Made by a program: the position numbers and the translations under genes
Shown here: piece after piece, positions 1 through 12,100 of the stretch
Layout: every line of letters starts with the position of its first letter
How positions within the stretch are numbered: position 1 is the first letter of the stretch
Origin: Cheilinus undulatus
Lineage: Eukaryota > Chordata > Actinopteri > Labriformes > Labridae
Length of the DNA stretch: 64,000 nucleotides
Direction: 5' to 3'
NCBI RefSeq assembly: GCF_018320785.1
Contig: NC_054869.1
Span: 14,580,698 to 14,644,697, forward strand
The notes under the pieces: generated by a model
Databases searched by the model: none
What the model was told of the DNA's origin: nothing
The model's input: only the letters and a program-made list of their open reading frames with translations

Positions 1-1
1 C

Positions 2-102
2 ATTGTAAGCTGCTGCTGGCTCTGGGTATCCGTCCTGATGCCAGCAGCGCTGTGCATCTGGACCGAGTGCGTGGAGCCTCAGGAACACGCCTGGCTGAAT
101 TG
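2..102 (+). CDS. Dispatched-like gene, exon a (window edge)
   Basis: Exon cut by the window start. The frame beginning at base 2 encodes a hydrophobic helix (WLWVSVLMPAALCIW) followed by TECVEPQEHAWLN, likely the last helix of the sterol-sensing-like bundle. The frame was chosen because only it joins without a stop to the next exon. The donor is gtgagc after base 102, phase 2. Confidence 0.7.
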
Positions 103-3100
103 GTGAGCTGTTATTTCCTTACTTTTTGTGCGAGATGTTATTTGTGCATGCTGTGCGACACCACAGACGCGATGTAATCCCTTCAGCTGTCGCTCCCCCT
201 AAACTACCTGCTCCCTCTGTAGCTGGAAGCTGTTTTCCGGGCTGTCAGCAAGCCACGGCCCTTTGTCAGATGAGGATGATGATGTGGCGCTTCTGTCGGT
301 GGAGATGGAGCCAGGTGAGATTATTATCTCACTCACGTTGAATGAGTGATGGGGGGTGAATGAGGAGAAAGGAAAAAATCCGGGCTGTAAAACGTTGCTG
401 TCCAGGCACCATTAAGCTCCTGTCTTTGTCTCCTTTAGGCTCCTGTGACACAGACGGCGATGCAGCTGTTCTCTCCCTGTCACTGGAGACACCTCTGTCC
501 CCTCCAGGGCAGCAGCACGTGGGTGTGGTTAGCACAAATCTCCAGTGGGCCCTGAAGCATTTGGTAGCAGAGCCAGCTGTGGAGCGAAGAAGAGCTGTTC
601 TAGGTGAGAGCTGACGTGAACTCCGAGGTCTTATTAGGAGTTTGACACCACTTAGAACTGACAGCTTCAAAAGAGCAGTTACAATTTACTCTGATTTCTT
701 TAAACCTCTTGGTTAATTATTAGGACCAGACAATAAGAAATTTTCTAAGGTCACAGCCTACTTTAAAATCTCCACCAAGAACTTAAATCACGCAACTCTG
801 ATCAATACTTAACACTGTGATTAAGTATTTACAAGACAGTTTTTATTTTTAAATAGAAAAAGTCCTCGTGAAAATGGGCTCTGGCATTGTTATGCAATAA
901 GTAACCCACTTACATACATGATTACTTTGCTTTTTTAATTTTATTTCTCTATCACATTAAATTTTATCAGTAACCAGATGGAAATTAGATCTGCAGCAGG
1001 AATCAGGACCCAACAGATACAGAAACGAGGACATCAGTCATACTAAAACAGACACATCAATTTAACAGCTGATATAAAAAGAAAGGTAATCCAACCAAAC
1101 TGAGCGAAACAGTTTAAAAACAGCAGAGGAAAGTGCATCCCAATTATGAATAGAGTGCTGTCTAGTGCAGAGGGTAAATGAATTGTAATGAATACAGTTA
1201 TGCATATTAAGAGTGTCAGGGGCTACCAGGATAAAAAGGGCTATTTCACACCTCTTTGTTTTACCATTATTTTGAATGTTTTGACTTTTCAGCAAAAAAG
1301 AGCATAAAGTATCTGCAATGAAGATGTTTACAAATTAGCAAATTAGACCTAAGGCTGCCTCAAAGCACACCCTCTATAACCTTAGTAAATTATTAAACAA
1401 CCTTCTAATGTAAACTCTTACTAATGTCTTAATTTCCTCAGCCTCTGTAGCAGATAGAGACATGAAAAAAACATTTAAAGTCTTAAAATCTGGCTTTTAA
1501 CTGTAAACTCTAACATATTTTTAATCATCAATCAAATCAAAATCATCAGCATCCATCTCCTTAAACGCCCTTCATCTGCTGAGCCAAGGCATGTGGGTCC
1601 ACAGTTAATAATAGGGGTCTCTGGTTGAATTTTGTTGTCTGAGTCTACTGTCGTTCTCTAAAATACTGGTTAAGTCAGCTTCTACACTCCCCTTGCTGTG
1701 AGGTTGTCACTCATCATATTTGCCACTGCTCAACTTTAAAAACCTTTTCATTCATTACATTTGCACATGAAGGATTAAACCAAAACATGTCTTATCCATC
1801 CTCCTGCTTTTTAAGGGAATCACATAACAGTTTGTAAGTTATGTGTCTAAAAACCATAAGATCTCCAAAATGTGCTGACATTGAATCAGGTTTTAAAGCT
1901 AAATACCCACCGGCGTCTCATTCATTCTAAATGCACACATGCAAATGTTGTATCTAGTCTAAATGGGTTAATAGACAGTTTTATTAGATGTAATGAGTGT
2001 AAATACATCAGCCAATGGCATAACAGCATTTTTTGTGTCCACATGGCACATACCAAGATGTTCTATGAAACCTAATTTGTCTAAATACATTTTCAGTGTA
2101 TTTGAATGATATTATTAATTTCCCATTTAGGCATCCCAAAACCATCTGACTGCTCTGATGCAACCGTCTGAGTAATGAACATATTATTGACACTTTTAAA
2201 AATTGGCATTTCAATTGGGAGAAATTCTAGTTACACCACTTCGGTATGATTTTATGGTTGAAATCTTTAAAATTAACAGATGTTATTTGAATGTATCATT
2301 TTAAAGTAAGTAAGTTCATCAAAAAACTTTTGTCCTGGAATTTGCAAGTTCTGAAATGTCAGTGTGGCACAACTGTAATCATGGGACTTTTATTTTAAAG
2401 TAAACTTATAAAAACAGATTGCAACATAATTAATCATTTAACTTCAGCTGACACTCATGGCTCAGAGAAATGGTTTATAGATCCTTTAAGGTGAAGATAA
2501 AGTCATTTCTTTTCAGGCATAGGTGGGCCGGTACACTCTCCCTGTCAGGAGGTACAACCAATGTAAAACTAAAATATGGGCATGTTTAATTTGAAAAAAT
2601 TGCAAATGTGAGATGGAGCAGTTTTTCAGGTAGTACAACTGCAGAAAGTGTCACTATATGAAATAATTATATAATTTAAAGCTCCAAGAATATTTACTTT
2701 ACTTTTAATAAAGTAAAGGAGGTATAACATGTAATAAAAAAATCACTTGGCAACAATTTTGTTTAGGTGAGCATGTGTGCTCTCCATGTCAGGTTGTATG
2801 TCCAATGTACAACAGCAACATTTTATTTTACCTTAAAATTCTTAATTTTATGATTAAATACATGTATCTACTGTCTAACTGTAACAAAACAACAGCATTT
2901 GCATTTACCTGTTTAATTTGAAATAAGTTTCAAATCTCAGGTGGCGCAGCTGCAATGAAAGAAACCTTATATGTAACTGAGCTACATATGAAGATGCAAA
3001 AGCATGACACATATTCACTAGTGTCTGAACTTTTACCATCTGATAAATGGCACAGAGTCCTTAAACGTGAGCTAAACTAGTTTGAAAACATGTTTGTGCC

Positions 3101-6100
3101 CACCTTGAGTTAAATGTTGAATGTGTCTTAAAGCTGTATCGGTTGTGCAACATCGTCAAGGTGTTTTATCGCTTATCTTTTACCTTTTTATCTTTTCTCT
3201 GTGGTATTTTATCTTTTTCATTCAATTAATGCTATTTCTATGCAAATGTTGAGCAATACGGATACATGAAACGGATATTGTTTTTGTGTTCTTATGTGTG
3301 CAGCATTTAGAGTCCAAGACAAAGTTCCCTCAAGGCAGTGGTTCTTAACTGGTCGGGCATCAAGACTCACCGCCAACTCCTTATCAGAAATCAAAATCCA
3401 AAATTGAAAGATTTTTAAACTCTTCAACTTATATCATGTAAAATGCTGCCGTTTGAACTTTAGATGGAATAAAACATTACTGAATAAATAGACAGGACAA
3501 AACAAACATGTTTGAAAAGCATGTAATAGCATTAGTGCATGCATGTATTAATTTTATTTTTTACTTTCTTTTCTTATTATTACATTGAACATTTTGGCAA
3601 TCTTTGGTATCCTTGAGATAAGGAGAAAAAAGGTGAATCTAGAGAAAAGGTTGAAATGTACTCATTATTACAGGAAAACTCAGTGAAACCAAAGTATAGG
3701 TTTGTGTCTTCTGGGCTTCTGTACGTCATTGGGTTTTTACAACATGTTTTTTTTTCTAGACACACATCCATGACCCACTTTTGGGTCTCAACCCACCAGT
3801 TGAGAACCACTGACCTAAGGGATGATAAAATAATGATATAGTCTGGTATGTATGGCATATGGCACATGATGTGGTATGGCAAGACAGGGTAGGGTAGGGT
3901 AGGGCAGGGCATGGTGGTATGGTATGACATGGAATGAAATTGAATAAAATGGTTTGATAAAATGTAAATGTATAAAGCAGTAAATAGGGGCTGGAAGTGA
4001 GTTGTGAAATTGCAATATAAAACCCTTCATTTTTTGGTAAATCATTCCCTGCGGCCAACCTGCAGTATCTCTGTCCCACACTTCTTACAATCTCTGATTT
4101 CAACATGAGAGAACCCTCCAGCTAACATCAGAACTGTTGAAGAAATGCTGTAATCTCTTTGCAGCCTGAGGGGGAATGAATGAATCTATCAGAGGAGGAG
4201 CGAGCGGCCATCATGCAGTATTCATCCTTTCTCTTTTCTGGAGTGACTGTAATTGATCTCTGCTCCTGATCCGTCCCTCAGCTGCTCTATCTCCTCCATC
4301 AGTCCCTTCTCTCTCTGCCATTGTTCATCTTGTCTTCCTGTCTTCCCAGGAGTCTTCCTCTTGGTTCTGCTCTTATCTGCCGGCTGCTGCTGTCTCCTGA
4401 GGCCGGCCACTCACGCTCCGCTTCTTTTCCGCCGGGACACCAACCTCCAGTCTCTGCTGGCTCTGAGGAGCAACCTCAGCGGTCAGGGCATCTCCTGCCC
4501 CATGTGCTCAGGTGAGACAGTGGCAGTGGAAAAACACTCTTCGGTTAACCTCGAAGGCCTGAAATTTAATGTCTAAAATGCCCTTTATATCTGGCAGGTG
4601 TTTTCATGGAAAAGCCCCACCTTTTGTACAGCCACACCTCTTCATCAGCTTTTAAGTTTTCTACACATCAGCAAGCAACAAGCACAATGACGTCTACGTC
4701 TGCTCGGAGCTCAGTGAGACACAACTTAAGCACAGATCAAACAGGTACAAGATTCAGCAGTAAAGTCATCTCCTTTCTTACCTAGAAAAAGTATCAAAAT
4801 TTAAACTCTCTGTTGTATTTTCAGTTTCTTTATTTACAGTTTACATATCAAAGTTGGAGCTTGGCGCTTCCACAACTCTCTACCGCTTCTCCCTTAACAC
4901 CAGCATCCCTGCCCCGTGGAAACTGTGCAGCACAGATCATGAAGAGGTGTCATCATTTCAGGTGAAAGGGCAAACAAGGCACCTTAATGATATCTTTTTA
5001 ATTTGTTGTAACATAACATCTCCCATCTGCGATATGCCCCACTAAAGCGGCTTAAAACTAATCTTGTTTTATCTGAATAGGCTTATAATCAGCCCTGCAG
5101 CAATTTCACCAGCAGAATGACAGTGTGTGTTTCCCATGTGTACCATCCGTACCCCAGCTGGATGATTACATCCACCTCGTGTGACCCCCGTCATGGCTGG
5201 ACGGCAGAGTTTGCTTTTTACGTGGCGTCGTCTCCGCAGCTGCACAGCAGGTGAAAACAGGAATGTAAGGAGTTGAATTAAAAGAACTGCCATGGTGATT
5301 TAGTGAGCAATCTGTCATCTCAGCTCTGCTTTCTTTCCTCCCATAGGAGGCTGTACTTTGCCCAGCGCCGCCTGAGACCTCATCCCACCCGTGTTTGTGT
5401 CGGTCCACCTGGCTGTGGGATCAGTTCTGGGCCTGATGGACCCACACAGGGATCGTTCTACCTCCCTCTTCCTGGTGGTAAGAGAGCAAGTGTCACAGCT
5501 TAATTTCCATAAAGAGGGTATTTTGGCACATCAGGAAAGCTACTTTAACACTGCATGGAATGTCTTTTATATCATTCAGTCTTATTGAGTCTTGTAAGTA
5601 GAGAAAATTTTCTCATACTACTCTTCAGTTAAATCCAACTTCCTAAAGTGAAACTCTCTGAACTCACTTGAGGATTTTCCACAGTGCTTCACTTGTGTAT
5701 ATTTTTACTCCGCATAAATAAATACTGCTCACAGGTTTTTCTCTGGTTCTATTTTCAAAGATCCCTCGTCTGCTGCCAAGACGAAATCATCCAAAACGTC
5801 TGGTTTTAACCCATGTAGTGGCAGCGCATGTGGTCAGCCAGCAGTGCGTCCTCTGGTGGACACAGGGGCGATGGTCTTTGTTGTGTTTGGCATCTTAGGT
5901 GTTAACCGAACAGGACGCAGGGATAACCATGTGATTGGAGATTTGGTGAGAGTCACACCTGTGTCAGCACATCGAATCAATCAACAGAAATAAAACCGAG
6001 CCAAATTTTTAATCACTCTCTTATCCTGTTGACGGGTTGTTTAATTGTCTTCAAAGGGCAGCATCATATTGGACCCAGATTTTGATATTTTCCAGGAAAT

Positions 6101-9100
6101 GGGGAGTCTTTGCAAAATCTGCAAAGCTATCAGTGCAAACAGGAAACTTGTGAAGCCAGGAGGAGCACAGTGTTTGCCTTCAGGTAATATTCAAACTTAT
6201 TTCTGACAAAAGTCTTTTATATTAGCATAAATATCATAAAACCATAATTTCAACGTTTAAAGAGATAACCAGCTGTTGGATAATCATCAAACTGTACTGA
6301 TTATTTGCCTCTTTTTTCTCATTTTTTAGCATAGATATCAGAACTCAGATTGGTATATTAGAAGTTTTTTCTATTCCTCTTATTCTGAATGAACACAAGA
6401 TACTCTTGCCCTGCAATAAGGATCAGTACTCAGTAAAGAAATCCCTAACTCAACCCTGCAAATCATCAGGGTTGTCAAGTGAGAACCCTCCTTTGCTGAT
6501 GTTTCATTCAGTTGGTCTCATGACATCTCCACAGGGCTGAAAAAAAATGTAGCTATTTAAGAGACTTAACTGTTAGAGTGTTGCATTTTCATCGAATTTC
6601 TTAAAAGTTATCTGCAAAGCAAACTCCTTCCCTCAGGCCCATAAGTCGGGGAGGTCAAAGGCATTGCATCAGACAAAGCAGCAAAACTATTTTTTATCTT
6701 ACATTTTGGAGTTTTTATGCATTTTTCTATTCATAACTTCAGAGCTTGAAAAAAACTTGCAAACTGACAGCATAAATTAGGACTATTGATGCGCTGCTCA
6801 TCGCTGTTCGTATTTCTTAAATTAAGAAGTGAAATGTGTTTTTAAATTTTTTATTATATTTTTGGGCTGTTTATGCCTTCATTTATAGAGGAGGATAGAG
6901 AGCTAGAAACAAGGATGAGAGAATGGGGATCGACATGTAGGAAAGGAGCCACAGGCTGGGCTTGAACTGGGGCCTCCCACGTACATGGGCAAAGGTGGAA
7001 AAATACACGATTATTGTACTCAGTTAAAAGTAAAGTTACTCTTTTTAAAACTTTTCAAACTTAAGTAAAAGTGAAATTACTGGTCTATAAATCTGCTGAA
7101 GTGAAAGTAAAAAGTATCTTATTTAAAGATTACTTTAAGTACTGACTACTGAGTGGCTACTGAGGAGTTGTATAGTAAAATAAGATCTTTCCTTACTGGC
7201 AAAAACAACAAGATAATAGATCTCCTGATGTCACACCTTTATGATAAAGTAAAACACAGAAAAATCAACAATGTTAATTGAACCCATGTGAAGGGAAATT
7301 TAATACTTTAGAAGTGTCTATGTTGGTCCACCCTCATATAGTTAAACTACACTTTTAAAGTATTACGTATTTTACAGTATGACAGAGCTGGTCTTGAAAA
7401 TCTGTGGCAAGGACAAAGCAGAGATTCAACCTCATTGCAAGGCAATGCATACTTATGCACTATAGCTCCTTAAGAGCACCTAAAGTCACAGCCAGGAACT
7501 GTAACTCAGTGGATGACTTTAGTCTTGGTGCAAATGTGTATAACAACAAAAATAAAAGCATTTTACCATAAACATGACCAAAAGAACCCCAAAATGGATC
7601 ACCACTCAACAGGCAACATGTGAACACAACTAAACACATCTTGAAGACATCTAAACACTCTGCACAAGGGCATGATGGGGAACTATGCCCACACATCCAA
7701 AATTGCGTTGGGTGGAGTTCCACCATCCAAGCTAAAAACACACTTTGGTTAAGTTAAAATCCTGCCCCTGAGATATCAACACTCCAGTTTTTGCTATCTA
7801 CAACAGCTTTTTTGGGGTGTAATGTTAAGGATGTAAAAAGTACAAGAGTATAGTACTCAAGTTGAGGTAAGGTTACCCTGATTTAAATGTAATTGAGTAG
7901 AAGTAAAAGTACTGATTTCAAGATGTACTCAAAAAAGTACAAGTACCCAGAAAACCACTCAATTACAGTAATCTGATTAAATGTAATAAGTTACTTTCCA
8001 CACATGTAAATGGAGCACAATTTTACTGCTAGGCCAGCTGCGCCCTTAAAGGATGCTTTTGAGAAAACAAGGGAGAAAAGCTGTTAAAAGTGGTGCTGCC
8101 AGCCTGCTCCACAGGCGTGAGCAAGGGAGAGGGAGCATGGTGCACAGTCGTGCACAGGTGGAGAAAAAGGAGGAAATACTTAGTTTGATCATCCCTTCTG
8201 CAACCCAGTTTACCAATGAAGAGAGTGAAAATCACTGCAGACTGTAGCCGTGTGTTAACAGCCTGATGCTCTCCACAAAGCTTAGTGTGTTCAGTGCACA
8301 GTGATGGCTGCGTGTCTGTTCCTCATCTTCACAGCTTGCTTTATGAAAAATGATAAATAGTTTATGTCTCTAATACATGCTTCTGTGTTGTACTCATCGC
8401 GATCTCATCAGAACACAGTTCTGTCATTAATATGACTCAGAGTTGAAGTTTAAACTCTAATGTAACAGCCAACTTATTAGAAATGCCGTTTAAAATCCTG
8501 CTCATGAATACAATAGTTAATGGGACAGGCTGGGATGGGCTTAGTGAGGAACTCAGGCTCAGGTAGGGCCAGGATGGAATTTTTGAACCTTTTTGGACCT
8601 GATCTAAGCTCTTACATACTGGTAAATAGCCCAGCAACTGGGAAAAATGTACAATATAACAGTCTGAACAAAAATACATGGTAACTCAAATAATTCTTAA
8701 ACAATCATCTAGAAGATGAAATTGTGAAGTAAAGGTAACTGTATATATTTTTCCTCTTTAGGTAATAAACTGTCATCCATTTTGCCTCTGCTCCACCCTG
8801 AGTGTCACTCTCTCCCAGAGCCCAACCTGCTCCCAGGGCAGCTCTCACACGGCGCCGTGGGGATGCATGGAGGAAAGGTCCGTTGGCTCTCCATGGCCTT
8901 TGAGTCTGTAAGTCCCTTCTTCTTCCAGCTTCCCATCTCTGGGTGTCACAGAGCCGTACATATTACTTCCCTTTTGCTCTACTTCTCTCCTCCAAAGACT
9001 ACATACAAGGGGAAATCCTCCTTTCAGACCTACTCTGACTTCCTCCAGTGGGAGAACTTCATTCAGGAGCAGCTTGCTTCCCTCCCCCAGTCCTCCGCTC

Positions 9101-12100
9101 TGCAGCGAGGTTTTCAGACCTGTGAGCACTGGAAGCAGATCTTTATGGAAATCATAGGCAAGTTAAGAAACAGCACTGCAGGACAAGAGAATTTTTTTAT
9201 TCTGAGGATGGATTAATCCACAAGAGAAAGTGGGAGAAGCACGGTGTAAAAATGTGCTGACATGCTGCTCTCTGCTCTGTTTGTAGGTGTGGAGAGTGCC
9301 CTCTGGAGTCTGCTGCTGTCTCTGGCCATCTGTGTGGCAGCTGTGTCTGTGTTTACTGCTCATCCTCTGCTGCTGCTGCCTGTGCTCATCACCATACTAG
9401 GTAAGATGTGAAGTTCTTCGTTCAGGGTTACAAATGACTTTTTTGCACTCAGAAATGGGTTGTAGAATCGGTAATACTTATGTACCTGTTTTCACACATG
9501 CACTAAACTCCTGAAAATGTCCTAAAATATTTGAGGGGTAATCTGTATGTGTAAACAAAAAAAGCTGTGAATTTCACTGTGATATTACCCAGAATTTATC
9601 ATGCCAGCTCCCCAGTGAAGTTTCCACCTGGCCAGGGTGAGCAGATGTAGGAACTCAGCGGGTAATATTCAGGAAAACACATCATGAGTGAGTAGGGGAG
9701 GATGCTGACATTTATAAAACAAAAACAATATGCAGCCAGTATTAACTTTATGTATGTGATGAAGCTGTTTCAGACTCTTTTCTGCTCCCCAGTATGCAGC
9801 TTTATTCACTTGTCAGTTGAAACTGTGAATAAGTCTTATTATTCATGAAGTGATATCAGAATGAGGGGGGTGCGTAAGGACTGGTTCCCTGTGCCACTGG
9901 GGATTTTATTCTTTGCTCACGAAGAGGTGAGAGGGGTCTGGCTGCAGGATCTAAGTCATAGGTTCCCAACCTGAGGTCCCAGACCCCCGGGGGGGGGGGG
10001 CTTCATCTTATGAAGATGTTTATATGAAGGTCTTTTGATAAGAAAAGCTTGCACAGGCCCTTTTTTTTAGAATTTTATCATTGAAATATTTAAAATCTTT
10101 GTTGATTTTTTTATGGCAGGTCGTGGAAGGACTCTGCTTTTCTTAGGTACATGTAGGGGGTCTCCAAAGAAAAATGGTTGGGAACTTCTGATTTAAGTGA
10201 CCAGAGTCCTGCACAAGGTCTGGTACCTGATGGGTGGCCTGTGAAAATGTTCAGCTATGGGAAGATAATATAATTATATAAATCCATATGTACAGCACTG
10301 GTGAAATTAAACAGAGTTAGTTGGCGGGCAGTGTTATGTGGTAGCACCATCACTGAGCGCACTTCTATTTTTGGTGAACTTTCATTTTTCAAAACATAAA
10401 CGAAAGTGTGAATGTAGCTCAGTCTGAAGCCCCTGAACATCTGTACATAACTCCAGAGATGCAGAAAGTTGTCTGGATTAAGAGATGCAGTCAGATCTCA
10501 GCACCACTTTATGTTTATCCTGTCAGTTTGTTAAAATGACAGGTACAGTAAACCTCCTTTAACTTTTTCAAAGTAATAGCCTGATTGCTTTGTTTCTTGG
10601 GTGAAACTACCCTCGTTTTCACACTGCTTTTATCCTGAAATGTTTCTGGAATAGTTATTCGATTGTGCAGTTGCTTTCAAAGTTGCTTTGGTTTGCACCG
10701 GTGCTAATAATACTAATAAATAATTAAATTCATAACAGTTTCTTCCAGTTTATGCCAGTTAAACACAGATTTTAATGTAAAATAGATAAAGCCAAAACCT
10801 GTATGACCGAAACCACCTCTGTACAGGTTAAAGTTGAGTATAATGGATGTGTATTGATCATTTTTTAAGCACACAGCTCATCAATCAATTGTTCATTGTA
10901 GCCTATACATTGTGTTTTAATATGGGTCGGGTTGTATGCTGTTATCTGGGCAGATATGGGTATTAAATGAGATAACCATGGGAGGCAACTAGAGTCTTGG
11001 TTCCGAGCTCTAAGGGTGCAGGCAATATCCAGTTTTATTTTGAAAGTTTTGTATGTACTTTGGTCCTGACAGTGGCGGGGTACTGTCCCATATCTATTTG
11101 TATATGTTTTTTTTGACCTAGTCTATTACATACAATTTGATGATATGGGCTGCCCCCTTTTTGCACTTCCCCACAGACTATATTCCTGCAAATAGCCAAC
11201 ATGTACTGAAACCTTTTCAGCACACAGATGATACTTTGCTGGGCCACCCAGGTGCATTTACAGCCACCCAAGTTTATTTGCTGACCAATTTTTCTTAAAT
11301 CTGAATATAATTACCACATCTATGATTAGGTTTCCTCTGTAAATACTCTGTTTGATGATTGATGTCTCATATTTAATATTGAGCTTCTTGCACTTTCATG
11401 CAAACATATTTCTGCAGATGTTATCTTGTACTCCTGTGTTCTAGGATGAAATGACAATATGCTACCTTATCAGCAAAAAAAGACTTCACAGAAAGCTCAC
11501 CAGCAATAATAGGGAATATCCAGTGAAACATTTCAAGGAGGCGAGTGATGTTGTATGAGCATCTTTATGGCACATTGCTGATGAAAACTGTCAAAAGAGT
11601 TGGGCCCACAAAAATAAACCTAAAAAATGGATGGGATGTAATGACCCCCTCTGCCACCCTTCCACCCAAGAACACTATCATTCTGTGGAAAAGGCTACAC
11701 TAGTGCACAATGCTAAATGGCCCACATCAGAGAGTAGAACACACAAAATGAAAATCCTGTAACTCACAGACCATCTCTATTTCCAGCATCCTCTTAAAAA
11801 CGCAGAGACTAAATCTGTCGTAATGAGTGTTTGCCTTTGTGTAGGGGTGATCTGTCTGGTGGTGGCCATCATGTACTGGCTGGGCTGGGAGATGGGAGCA
11901 GTGGAGGCGATTTCTCTCTCTATACTCGTGGGTTCTTCAGTGGATTACTGTCTGCACCTGGTGGAGGGATACCTGCTGGCTGGAGAGAGCATGCCCTCTA
12001 CATCAGGTCAAACCTCGGTATGGGAGTAAGCTGTTTCACAGCAGTGATTATGAGTAATTAAAAAAACTTTCTCTGCATTTCTTTCAGCTTAGTCTCATGT

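Larger units (their letters stand above)
604..4349 (+). other. Intron of the Dispatched-like gene, AT-rich
   Basis: A 3.7-kb intron between exons c and d. It is AT-rich with no convincing coding sequence. It holds a degenerate long-unit tandem repeat near 2315-3010, a hAT-type MITE at 3336-3812 and a short G-rich pentamer tract near 3886-3905; each is listed separately. Confidence 0.7.

Noticed and set aside
3580..4106. Tyr/Pro/Cys-rich minus-strand frames
   Set aside because: Translation of the GGTAG-type microsatellite and adjoining hAT-type MITE.
12007..12008. Earlier GT donor at the end of Dispatched-like exon n
   Set aside because: Using it (phase 1) puts a TGA five codons into the last exon; the donor at 12018 keeps the frame.
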